The notes under the pieces were generated by a model. The model had not been told where the DNA came from. It worked only from the letters and a program-made list of their open reading frames with translations, and did not search any database. From Bacillota bacterium (GTDB lineage Bacteria > Bacillota > Sulfobacillia > JAJZYS01 > JAJYTV01), in NCBI GenBank assembly GCA_021786135.1, contig JAJYNV010000189.1:1-6285 (forward strand): 6,285 nucleotides of DNA. Direction: 5' to 3'. Within the stretch, counting starts at the first letter, position 1, and each line of letters starts with the position of its first letter. The translations under genes were made by a program, and so were the position numbers. This document shows, piece after piece, positions 1-6,091 of the stretch.

Positions 1-1179
1 GTGCGGGATGAGGCCGAAGTGCGCGGACATCGGCGCACCTATGTCGGAGCCCTGCCGGGGCGGATCATGCAGGGCATGCGTCAGGCGGGTAGCCGCAACC
101 CCGTCTTCCTGCTCGACGAGGTCGACAAGATGGCGCAGGACTTCCGCGGCGATCCCGCCGCCGCCCTGCTCGAGGTGCTCGATCCCGCACAGAACGACAA
201 GTTCTCGGACCACTACGTCGAGCTGCCCTTCGACCTCTCGCACGTGCTCTTCATCACCACGGCGAACATGGCGCAGCACATCCCCCAGCCTCTCCTCGAC
301 CGCATGGAGATGATCTCCCTGCCGGGATACACCGAGGAGGAGAAGGTGCAGATCGCGCGGCGCCACCTCCTGCCGCGCCAGCTGGAGGAGCACGGGCTCA
401 GGACTCAGGACCTGGTGCTCGGGCGCGGCACGCTCGAAGCGGTCGTAGAGGGCTACACCCGCGAGGCGGGCGTGCGCAGCCTGGAACGCCAGATCGCAGC
501 GCTCTGCCGCAAGGCCGCCAGGCGAAAGATCGCTGGACGTGGCGCGCTGCGTGCAACCCCACGCTCGCTTGAGCGCCAGCTCGGTGCGCGTCGCTTCCTC
601 GGCCACGACCTGCGCAAAGCGGACGAGGTGGGCGTGGCGACGGCCCTCTACTGGAGCGAGGTGGGCGGGGACGCCATGCCGATCGAGGTGAGCGTCGTGC
701 CCGGGAAGGGCAACCTCGTCCTGACAGGCAAGCTGGGCGAGGTGATGCGCGAGTCCGCCCAGGCCGGCTACACGTACATCCGCTCACGGCGCGACGAGAT
801 TGGCATCGGCGATGACTTTCCCGACAAGGTCGATGTGCACATCCATGTGCCGGAAGGCGCGACCCCGAAGGAAGGCCCATCGGCCGGCATCACCATGGCC
901 ACGGCGCTCGCCTCGGCGCTCAGCCGGCGGCCGGTGCGCGCCGATGTCGCCATGACGGGCGAGATCACGCTGCGCGGCAAGGTGCTGCCGATCGGCGGGC
1001 TGAAGGAGAAGGCCCTGGCGGCGCATCGCCTCGGCGTGCGCACGCTGATCGTGCCGAAGGCGAACCAGCCGGACCTCGAGGAGCTGCCGCCGAAGGTGCG
1101 GCACGCCATCAGCTTCCTCCTGGTCGAGAACATGGACGAGGTGCTGGCCGCCGCCCTGCGGCCGGCGCCTGCCAGCTGA
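1..1179 (+). CDS. lon: ATP-dependent protease Lon (La), C-terminal half, 5'-truncated by window edge
   Basis: Lon is a cytosolic AAA+ serine protease that unfolds and degrades misfolded and regulatory proteins. The first GTG is an internal Val codon: the visible 392 residues begin after Walker A, roughly half of a typical 770-810 aa protein. AAA+ elements seen: Walker B VFLLDE (35-40), sensor-1 Asn in ITTAN (N89), a probable arginine finger in LLDRME (R101) and sensor-2 Arg in AGVRSLER (R159). The C-terminal protease domain (about 205-388) holds the catalytic dyad: Ser in PKEGPSAG (S294) and Lys in GGLKEK (K337), 43 residues apart as in E. coli Lon (S679/K722). No frameshift or missing active-site residue is seen. 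The TGA stop shares a base with the ATG of engB (TGATG), so the two are probably co-transcribed and translationally coupled. Identification is secure; only the upstream part is missing. Confidence 0.98.
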   Translation: MRDEAEVRGHRRTYVGALPGRIMQGMRQAGSRNPVFLLDEVDKMAQDFRGDPAAALLEVLDPAQNDKFSDHYVELPFDLSHVLFITTANMAQHIPQPLLDRMEMISLPGYTEEEKVQIARRHLLPRQLEEHGLRTQDLVLGRGTLEAVVEGYTREAGVRSLERQIAALCRKAARRKIAGRGALRATPRSLERQLGARRFLGHDLRKADEVGVATALYWSEVGGDAMPIEVSVVPGKGNLVLTGKLGEVMRESAQAGYTYIRSRRDEIGIGDDFPDKVDVHIHVPEGATPKEGPSAGITMATALASALSRRPVRADVAMTGEITLRGKVLPIGGLKEKALAAHRLGVRTLIVPKANQPDLEELPPKVRHAISFLLVENMDEVLAAALRPAPAS

Positions 1180-1754
1180 TGCGCCTGCGTTTCCTGCAGT
1201 CGGCCATGGCGTTCGAGAGCTGGCCTGTGACCGGTATGCGGGAGGTGGCGCTGTTCGGCCGCTCGAACGCCGGCAAGTCGAGCCTGATCAACGCGTTGGC
1301 GGGAGCCAAGGTTGCGCGCACGTCCCGTGACCCCGGCCGTACGCGCACCTTGAACTTCTACGCCGGCGACGGTGTCCTGCTGGTGGACTTGCCCGGCTAC
1401 GGCTACGCGCATATGTCAAAGGAGCAGCAGCGCCGCCAGACGGCACTGCTCGAGCGCTACGCCCAGCGACGCGAGGCACTCTGCGCGGCGGTGCAGCTTG
1501 TGGACATCCGCCACCGGCCGAGCGAGCTCGACATCGTCTGGCATGAGCTTCTCAAACGGCGTGGAGACCCTCTTCTGCTCCTGCTCGGCAAGGCGGACCA
1601 GGTGGGTCGCGGCAGCTGGCGCAGCCGGGAGAAGGAGATCGTCGAGACGCTCGGCAGCGATGCTCCCGTCGTGTTCTGGTCGGCGCGGACGCTCGAGGGC
1701 AGGCAGGCCATCGAAAGCTTCATCGCCACCATCCGACAGGTTCCGATGGGCTAA
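1179..1754 (+). CDS. engB: Ribosome-biogenesis GTP-binding protein EngB/YsxC (YihA)
   Basis: A 191-residue TRAFAC-class GTPase of the EngB family, needed in Bacillus for late assembly of the 50S subunit. Motifs in order: G1 P-loop GRSNAGKS (27-34), G2 threonine in PGRTRTLNF (52-60), G3 DLPGYGYA (70-77), the family hallmark DIRHRPSELD (109-118), G4 as GKAD (137-140) and G5 in FWSAR (166-170). G4 is slightly unusual because the usual Thr/Asn before Lys is Gly, but the Lys and base-specifying Asp remain. Length fits the family (about 190-200 aa). The ATG overlaps the lon stop by one base with no strong Shine-Dalgarno in front, so initiation probably relies on ribosomes finishing lon. The lon-engB order is common in Bacillota. 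The start is supported by the normal length of the segment before G1. Confidence 0.95.
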   Translation: MRLRFLQSAMAFESWPVTGMREVALFGRSNAGKSSLINALAGAKVARTSRDPGRTRTLNFYAGDGVLLVDLPGYGYAHMSKEQQRRQTALLERYAQRREALCAAVQLVDIRHRPSELDIVWHELLKRRGDPLLLLLGKADQVGRGSWRSREKEIVETLGSDAPVVFWSARTLEGRQAIESFIATIRQVPMG

Positions 1755-1812
1755 TTTACATAAAGGGACTGGTCGTCATTTCGGCGAAGTCGCAGGACAT
1801 CTCACTAGACTT

Positions 1813-1818
1813 GAGGTG
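1813..1818 (+). promoter_or_regulatory. Shine-Dalgarno of the GNAT gene
   Basis: GAGGTG lies 10 bases before the ATG at 1829. It supports that ATG over the in-frame TTG at 1811, which would place the ribosome-binding sequence inside the coding region and has no such sequence in front of it. Confidence 0.65.
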
Positions 1819-1828
1819 CCTTGCCCTA

Positions 1829-2413
1829 ATGGAGTTGCGCGACCAGGATCTCTTTTTGCTGCCACGCCGCCGGCAGGACCAGATGACCCTCGACTGGAGC
1901 GGCGACGAGGACGCCCAGAGCTTTGGCAGAACGATCGAGGCCGGACCCTGGAGCGAGCTGTGGGACAGGCGGCGACGGCAGGTCTTCTGGATCATGCTCC
2001 ATGAACGCGCCATCGGCGAGGTCGAGATCTTCGACATGCGCCGCGGCGAGCGCACGGCCGAGGTGCGCATCGGAATCGCACAGGCAGGGGATCTCGGACG
2101 CGGCTACGGCAGGCGCGTCCTGGCTCTCGTGCTGGCCTACGCCCAGGAGCACCTGCGGCTCAAGGACGTCTACCTGCGGGTGGAGGAGCGCAATGGGCGC
2201 GCCGTCGCCTGCTACCGCTCGGTCGGCTTCCGGGCGGTGGGCCGCCTCACCGGGCGCCGCTTCCCGCGGCCCATCCTCCTCATGACATGCGATCTAGCGG
2301 ACGAACGGCCGCTCCAGCGCCGTGCGCGCAGGACCGAGGTCGATGGCGCCCCGGGGCCAGACGCCGGGCGCGATCTCGTCATGCAGCAGGCGGAGGTCCT
2401 GGGGGTCGAGTAG
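1829..2413 (+). CDS. GNAT-family N-acetyltransferase (RimJ/RimL-like)
   Basis: A 194-residue protein with a GNAT fold, which transfers acetyl from acetyl-CoA to an amine; the substrate cannot be told from sequence. The acetyl-CoA-binding loop of motif A is at 88-96 (DLGRGYGRR). Motif B is at about 115-140, with the typical YLRVEERNGRAVACYRSVGF pattern (conserved Asn, Tyr and Gly-Phe). A beta strand, PILLMTCDL, at about 148-156 ends the recognisable domain. The last 38 residues are rich in Arg, Pro and Gly, have no family counterpart that I recognise, and lie antisense to the lipoprotein gene, so they are probably a non-conserved extension. The gene begins 74 bp after engB and may be read from the same transcript or a promoter I cannot identify. 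Family confidence is good; function is unknown (ribosomal-protein, antibiotic or small-molecule acetylation are all possible). Confidence 0.85.
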   Translation: MELRDQDLFLLPRRRQDQMTLDWSGDEDAQSFGRTIEAGPWSELWDRRRRQVFWIMLHERAIGEVEIFDMRRGERTAEVRIGIAQAGDLGRGYGRRVLALVLAYAQEHLRLKDVYLRVEERNGRAVACYRSVGFRAVGRLTGRRFPRPILLMTCDLADERPLQRRARRTEVDGAPGPDAGRDLVMQQAEVLGVE

Positions 2414-3208
2414 TACCGTATCGCGGAAGAGTTGTTCCTCGCGGGCTACGGCCATCGCACGCAGGATGGCCGTAGCCGGCAGGGTCGGCGCGAGCGCCCG
2501 GAGTTCGGGCAGCTCGCGCCGCGGGCTTTCGGCGGCGATCTCGAGGAGCCCCGCGTTGAGACGGCGGAGAAGTGCGAGCACGAGCAGGGGGTCCTGGTGC
2601 AAAACCTGCGAGCGGGTGAAGACGAGGCAGGTGGGGTACGGGCCAAGCTCGTCGGCGAGCGGCTGCGCGATCTCGGCTTTGCCTTTGGCCACGAGCGAGC
2701 TCGCGAGCGGTTCGGGCGCGAGAAGAAACCCCGCCGGATCCTGCTGGAATGCACGTACGCCACCTTGGGCGGTCAGCACGGTCGGAAGTTTGTCGAGCAC
2801 GCCCTTGTAGCGAGCGACGGCGATCGCGAGCGTCCTGGGATCGGCGCCGGGCGCAAGGTAGAGAGGTCCCCGGGCGAGGTCGGTCCAGCCGAACACGGTG
2901 TCGCCATGCCAGAGGAGCGTCTGAGGCGAGGTGCGGCAGAGGCCCCCGATGACCGTGAAGCCCTGTGCGCTGAGCTGCGGGAGATCGGTCGCGGGGGCGA
3001 CGAGAAACGGTGATGCGAGCCCCCTGGGGCCGCTGCCGGAGAGCAGGGTACCAGGGCCGCCCGCACCCAGCAGCAGGGGAGCGAGCGCCAGAGGGGCGCC
3101 GAGGTTGCCGACGGGCACCTCGGGCAAAGGCGCCACGGGACGCGAAGCGCCGCAGCCGGAGAGCAGGAGCAGGGCCGCCAGGAACGCGCAGGCAAGATGG
3201 CGACTCAT
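2294..3208 (-). CDS. Lipoprotein resembling an SsuA/NMT1-type ABC solute-binding protein
   Basis: A 304-residue predicted lipoprotein. The N-terminus has a basic start (MSRHL), a hydrophobic core and lipobox LSGC with Cys at 19, so the mature protein should be lipid-anchored outside the membrane. The body resembles periplasmic-binding-like proteins of the SsuA/TauA/NMT1 group. The clearest segment is YPTCLVFTRSQVLHQDP (191-207) followed by a Leu-rich helix with LLRRLNAG (213-220), the usual 'val-phe-x-arg-x-x-phe-x-x-x-x-pro' region before the second-lobe helices. The C-terminal 265-301 also looks like a normal end for this fold. The ATG overlaps the TGA of the spoVB-like gene as ATGA, and only a weak GGAG sits 12 bases upstream, so translation is probably coupled. 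No transporter permease or ATPase is seen nearby. The ligand is unknown; the family call is moderate and rests on pattern, the lipoprotein call is strong. Confidence 0.8.
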   Translation of the reverse strand: MSRHLACAFLAALLLLSGCGASRPVAPLPEVPVGNLGAPLALAPLLLGAGGPGTLLSGSGPRGLASPFLVAPATDLPQLSAQGFTVIGGLCRTSPQTLLWHGDTVFGWTDLARGPLYLAPGADPRTLAIAVARYKGVLDKLPTVLTAQGGVRAFQQDPAGFLLAPEPLASSLVAKGKAEIAQPLADELGPYPTCLVFTRSQVLHQDPLLVLALLRRLNAGLLEIAAESPRRELPELRALAPTLPATAILRAMAVAREEQLFRDTVLLDPQDLRLLHDEIAPGVWPRGAIDLGPARTALERPFVR

Positions 3209-4719
3209 AGTGTGTTGAAGCTCCGTCTGCCGCCGCCGAGCAGCAACAGCAGCAGGAGATAGATGAGACCGCCGCAGCCGATCGCGGCCAGGGTCGCGAC
3301 CCAGAGTGTGGCACCGAAGCGCATGGCGAGATCCTCCAGGAAGCGAAGGCTGAGGAAGAGGGCGAGGCCGGCGACGAGCGGAGGCATCACGATGCGGCGC
3401 AGGTCGGCCGCGAAGCCGGTCACCCGGCAGAGGGCGCGGTAGTTGAGCCAGAACGAGATGAAGAGGTCCACCGAGATGGCCAGGATGACGGCCCGGATGC
3501 CGAATCCCGGCAGCACCGTGAGGGTGTAGACGATGACGAGGCGCAGGGCCGAACCCACAAGTCCGTTGGTCATGGCGAGCGCCGCGCGTCCGAGGCCGCG
3601 CAGGACGGCGGAGACGCCAGACTCGAGGTAGACGAAGGGAGCGGCGAAGGCCAAGGGGATGAGGAGATCGCCGACCTGCCGCTGGCCGTAGAAGAGGATG
3701 CCGAGCAGGTGTCCCATCACGATGAAGACGGCGCTCGTGGGCAGCGCGACGATCAGGGCCACATAGAGGGACTGTGCGATGCGGCGGCGCACGAGGGCCA
3801 CGTCGCCGCGTGCCCAGGCGTCCGAGACGGCCGGCACCAGCGCCTGGCTGAGGGCAGCCGTGATGACCGTCGGAAAGAAGAGCAGGGGCATCGCCATGCC
3901 GCCGAGGTTGCCGAAGAAGGCCGTGGCGGCATCGCGCGTCATTCCGGAAGCCTCGAGCCGGCGCGGGATGATTGCGGCGTCGAGGAACTCCGTCACGCTG
4001 CCGATGATGCGTGTGACGCTGATCGGCAGGGCCTGCCCAAGCAGTTCGCGCAGGGTCGAGTCAGGCACCGTCACAGGCAGCGGTGCGGGGGCAGGGCCCT
4101 TGCGCAGCAGGTACGAGACCCACAGCACGAGCAGGCCGCAGAGTTCCCCCGCGACCATGCCGGCGGCGGCGGCCGCAGCCATCGCTGCCACGCCATCGTG
4201 CTGAAAACGGTCGATCAGCCAAAGCGCGCTGGCGATGCGGACGACCTGCTCGATCACCTGGCCGACGGCCGAGGGCGTCATGCGCTGGAGGCCCTGGAAG
4301 TAGCCACGCAGCACCGACGAGATGGACACGATGGTGAGAAGCGGCAGGAGGGCGGTGAGCGGCGCGATCGCACGGGGATCGGCGAGCACCGTCGTCTCGA
4401 GGAACCGCAGGCTGAAGAACAGGATCACTGTGGCGACGACACTCAGCACCAGCACGAAGCGCAGCGAGGTGCGCAACACTTCGCGCACGCGCCCTGGATT
4501 GAGCGCCGCCCGCTCGGCCACGATCTTCGAGACTGCAACCGGCAGCCCGGCCGTCGCCGCGGTGATCGCCACGTGCAGGATAGGGAACGCGTAGCCCAGG
4601 AGGCCCATGCCCTGGCTGCCGAGGCGTTGGGCCAGGAGGATGCGGTAGAAGAAGCCGAGCACGCGGTTGACGAGCCCTGCGCCGAACAGGGTGAGCGTGC
4701 CTTGCGCGAGAGCGCCCAC
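3205..4719 (-). CDS. spoVB: SpoVB-like polysaccharide/lipid-linked precursor flippase (MOP superfamily)
   Basis: A 504-residue integral membrane protein of the MviN/MATE-like (MOP) superfamily, polysaccharide-transporter branch. Members such as SpoVB flip undecaprenyl-linked precursors; SpoVB acts in spore cortex synthesis. About 14 hydrophobic segments span the protein, for example near 8-30, 42-60, 86-104, 117-137, 178-205, 278-296, 318-342, 352-372, 388-404, 408-425, 445-460 and 471-494. Typical family segments are the N-terminal GTLTLFGAGLVNRVLGFFYR (7-26), SSVLRGYFQGLQRMTPSAVG (134-153) and EQVVRI (157-162). The start is the GTG at 4719, which follows AGGAGG by 11 bases; the frame stays open upstream to 5091 but that part is Arg/Pro-rich and not family-like. 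Its stop overlaps the next gene's start. Bacilli have several paralogues (SpoVB, YtgP, YkvU, YabM), so the exact orthologue is uncertain. Confidence 0.9.
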   Translation of the reverse strand: MGALAQGTLTLFGAGLVNRVLGFFYRILLAQRLGSQGMGLLGYAFPILHVAITAATAGLPVAVSKIVAERAALNPGRVREVLRTSLRFVLVLSVVATVILFFSLRFLETTVLADPRAIAPLTALLPLLTIVSISSVLRGYFQGLQRMTPSAVGQVIEQVVRIASALWLIDRFQHDGVAAMAAAAAAGMVAGELCGLLVLWVSYLLRKGPAPAPLPVTVPDSTLRELLGQALPISVTRIIGSVTEFLDAAIIPRRLEASGMTRDAATAFFGNLGGMAMPLLFFPTVITAALSQALVPAVSDAWARGDVALVRRRIAQSLYVALIVALPTSAVFIVMGHLLGILFYGQRQVGDLLIPLAFAAPFVYLESGVSAVLRGLGRAALAMTNGLVGSALRLVIVYTLTVLPGFGIRAVILAISVDLFISFWLNYRALCRVTGFAADLRRIVMPPLVAGLALFLSLRFLEDLAMRFGATLWVATLAAIGCGGLIYLLLLLLLGGGRRSFNTL

Positions 4720-4730
4720 GTTTGATCGAG

Positions 4731-4736
4731 CCTCCT
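4731..4736 (-). promoter_or_regulatory. Shine-Dalgarno that sets the spoVB-like start
   Basis: On the minus strand AGGAGG lies 11 bases before GTG (4719-4717). It is the only strong ribosome-binding sequence near the beginning of the family-like protein. It excludes the much longer N-terminus and makes the in-frame TTG at 4742 unlikely, since that TTG overlaps the site and has none of its own. Confidence 0.75.
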
Positions 4737-4741
4737 GCAAA

Positions 4742-4770
4742 GGCCTATGGCCGCGCCGGGACGAACATGC
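4742..4770 (-). promoter_or_regulatory. Weak candidate sporulation (sigma-E-like) promoter for the spoVB-like gene
   Basis: On the minus strand GCATGTT (4770-4764), a 14-base spacer and CATAGGCC (4749-4742) lie upstream of the flippase. Compared with the B. subtilis sigma-E consensus (KMATATT, 14 bases, CATACANT), the -35 matches at six of seven positions, but the -10 matches only in CATA. The spacing is exact, but the predicted transcript would begin at or beside the Shine-Dalgarno, leaving almost no leader. This is a suggestion only. Confidence 0.2.
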
Positions 4771-4869
4771 CGCTCGTCTCGCCTTGCCTCGTCGCCCTGA
4801 GCAGGTCTGATGCTCAAAGCTGCGAAGTGAAACCGGCGGGCAGAGGGAGCGGAAGAGAGGTGTTGCGGC

Positions 4870-5517
4870 GTGATGATCGCGGCGCCGTGGTTGGCCTGCC
4901 TCGAGGAGGCATGGGCGGCCTACCGGGCCGGCTCCCTGCCGATCGGCGCGGCGTATGCGGATGCGAGCGGCGCCGTGCTCCTGCGGGGCCGCAACAGGAT
5001 CGACGAGCCGCGACAGGGACCCCAGCTGAGCGGCAGCCGGATCGCACACGCGGAGATGAACGTGCTCGCGCAGGTGCCGCCCGCCTCCCATGAAGACATG
5101 GCGGCAGGTGTGCTCTACACGTCGCTTGAGCCATGTCCCATGTGCTTCGGCGCCGCCCTCATGTGCGGCGTGCGCGAGATCCGCTACGGTGCCCGGGACG
5201 GCTGGGCCGGAGCGGCGAATCTGACCCGCGCGACCCCCTACCTGGCGTCCAAGGCGATGCAGGTCGTCGGGCCCGAGCCCATGGTGCAGACGGTTTCGCT
5301 CGTGCTGCAGACGGATGCCTGGCTCCGGCGGGCGTCGCCGCGGTCGGCGGACGTCGTGGCGGCGTTTGCGGCGGAGGACGCGGCGGCGGTCGCCCTGGGA
5401 CGGGCCTTGTACGCCTCGGGTCGGCTGAAGGATGCGGCGCTCTGCGGCGTGCCCGTCGCGGATATCGCGGCGGACGTTTTGCGGGCGCTCGGCCGACCGC
5501 CAGCGGAGGCATTCTAG
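4870..5517 (+). CDS. Zinc-dependent nucleoside/nucleobase deaminase (TadA/CMP-deaminase fold) with C-terminal extension
   Basis: A 215-residue cytidine-deaminase-superfamily protein. Zinc ligands and catalytic acid are clear: HAE with H60 and E62 in RIAHAEMNVL, and PCPMC with C89 and C92 in TSLEPCPMCFGAAL. The N-terminus (LPIGAAYADASGAVLLRGRN, 23-42) is the usual first strands of this fold. Such enzymes hydrolytically deaminate adenine, guanine or cytosine in bases, nucleosides or tRNA. The segment after the second zinc motif (YGARDGWAGAANL) lacks the usual TadA DPKAGA signature, there is a longer loop before HAE, and about 60 residues extend past the normal end, so a free-nucleoside deaminase is more likely than the tRNA A34 enzyme. 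The start is GTG 4870, nine bases after GAGAGG (4855-4860); the adjacent ATG at 4873 is equally possible. The gene is divergent from spoVB across a 150-bp gap with no clear vegetative promoter. Confidence 0.87.
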   Translation: MMIAAPWLACLEEAWAAYRAGSLPIGAAYADASGAVLLRGRNRIDEPRQGPQLSGSRIAHAEMNVLAQVPPASHEDMAAGVLYTSLEPCPMCFGAALMCGVREIRYGARDGWAGAANLTRATPYLASKAMQVVGPEPMVQTVSLVLQTDAWLRRASPRSADVVAAFAAEDAAAVALGRALYASGRLKDAALCGVPVADIAADVLRALGRPPAEAF

Positions 5518-5559
5518 CCGAGCACCCCTGGTAACCGGGTTTCTTAACGTGGACGGCTC

Positions 5560-5586
5560 TTGCGTATCGAACGCATGTTCTATATT
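5560..5586 (+). promoter_or_regulatory. Probable sigma-A-type promoter of the VOC gene
   Basis: An AT-rich island in otherwise GC-rich DNA contains TTGCGT (5560-5565) and TATATT (5581-5586) separated by 15 bases; the register TATTCT (5583-5588) gives 17. Transcription would start near 5592-5595, leaving a leader of about 25 bases before the VOC start codon. The -10 is good and the -35 partial. Confidence 0.55.
5568..5581 (+). promoter_or_regulatory. LexA-like (SOS box) operator candidate
   Basis: CGAACGCATGTTCT matches the Bacillus DinR/LexA consensus CGAACRNRYGTTYC at every position but the last. The GAAC-N4-GTTC dyad extends outward by AT/AT beyond one mismatch. It fills the space between the -35 and -10 boxes of the VOC promoter, where a bound repressor would block RNA polymerase. 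Overlapping dyads (TGCGT-N5-ACGCA at 5561-5575 and TTCTT-N5-AAGAA at 5585-5599) mean another regulator is possible. Confidence 0.45.
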
Positions 5587-5618
5587 CTTGACGTAAGAAC
5601 TCTTTGGGAGGGGAACCC

Positions 5619-6005
5619 ATGCGTGTCCGGGGTGTGGACTTCGTGGGCATCGCGGTATCCGATATGGCGGCCGCGCGAGACTTCTACGGCAATCTGCTCG
5701 GCCTCGCGGCGGTCGGCGAATTTGGTGACAGCTGGGCTGAGTATGACGCCGGCAACGTGACGCTGTCGCTCATCCTCGCCGACGCCCAGGCAATCGCACG
5801 GCGGCTCGAGGCGGGTCCAGACGCGGCCATCGGCGTCGCCTTGGCCGTGCCCGACGTGGCGGCGGCCGTGGCCGAACTGCGCCAGAAGGGCGTGCCGGTG
5901 ACGGTCGACACGACGGAGTTTCCGCCGTGCTTCATGGCCACGGTGCAGGACCCCTCCGGCAACTGGGTCTGGCTGCATCAGAGGAAGGACGGCACAGCGG
6001 GCTAG
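5619..6005 (+). CDS. VOC-superfamily protein (glyoxalase/bleomycin-resistance/dioxygenase fold)
   Basis: A 128-residue single-unit VOC protein. The first beta-alpha-beta module begins VDFVGIAVSDMAAARDFYGN (6-25) and ends at LLGL, with strands LSLIL near 49-53. The second module has AIGVALAVPDVAAAVAELRQ (70-89), KGVPV (90-94) and the closing FMATVQDPSGNWVWLHQRK (105-123). The fold is clear but the usual metal ligands are not: the first-strand His position is Gly10, and the Glu normally found in GN-x-x-E-L is Trp118. It may therefore be a binding or sequestration protein rather than a metalloenzyme. The start is the ATG at 5619, five bases after GGGAGGGG (5606-5613); the in-frame TTG at 5604 lies just before that site and is not used. 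The gene has its own promoter and possible LexA operator and is followed by a strong hairpin, so it is likely monocistronic. The ligand is unknown. Confidence 0.9.
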   Translation: MRVRGVDFVGIAVSDMAAARDFYGNLLGLAAVGEFGDSWAEYDAGNVTLSLILADAQAIARRLEAGPDAAIGVALAVPDVAAAVAELRQKGVPVTVDTTEFPPCFMATVQDPSGNWVWLHQRKDGTAG

Positions 6006-6022
6006 GCCCGACGCCAATCGCC

Positions 6023-6057
6023 AGGCGCGCCTTTTCGCCATGCGAGAAGGCGCGCCT
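6023..6057 (+). terminator. Strong GC-rich hairpin after the VOC gene, probable terminator without U-tract
   Basis: AGGCGCGCCTTTTCGC (6023-6038) pairs with GCGAGAAGGCGCGCCT (6042-6057): 16 pairs including one G-U, with a three-base CAT loop. It begins 17 bases after the VOC stop. The usual U-run is missing on both strands (TTGACAG follows), so intrinsic termination is plausible but not standard. The right arm abuts, and shares its last base with, the -35 box of the next promoter. Confidence 0.6.
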
Positions 6058-6085
6058 TGACAGCCGCAGCATGCTCCCGGATACT
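6057..6085 (+). promoter_or_regulatory. Sigma-A promoter of the T-box leader
   Basis: A perfect -35 TTGACA (6057-6062), a 17-base spacer and -10 GATACT (6080-6085, four of six consensus positions). The predicted start is near 6091-6093, directly before the structured leader. This is the best vegetative promoter in the window. Confidence 0.75.
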
Positions 6086-6091
6086 CTTTAG

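Noticed and set aside
768..1412. 214-codon minus-strand open frame over lon and engB
   Set aside because: It is a shadow of two highly conserved genes; long spurious frames are expected in GC-rich DNA.
1755..1783. TTTACA as a -35 box for the acetyltransferase gene
   Set aside because: At 17 bases the -10 would be ATTTCG, a poor match, and no other register is better.
3709..4725. 338-codon plus-strand open frame, rich in Asp, His, Arg and Gly
   Set aside because: It is the antisense of the SpoVB-like gene. The product is low-complexity and has no fold signal, while the minus-strand product has clear membrane segments and family motifs.
4784..4812. TTGCCT as a -35 box for the deaminase gene
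   Set aside because: The matching -10 (CTGATG or TGATGC) is poor, so there is no convincing promoter.
4720..5091. In-frame N-terminal extension of the SpoVB-like frame by 124 codons
   Set aside because: It is Arg/Pro-rich, overlaps the divergent deaminase gene, and a strong AGGAGG with GTG marks the start at 4719.
5524..5545. Possible terminator after the deaminase gene (ACCC/GGGT followed by TTTCTT)
   Set aside because: Only four outer pairs around a nine-base loop; too weak to call.
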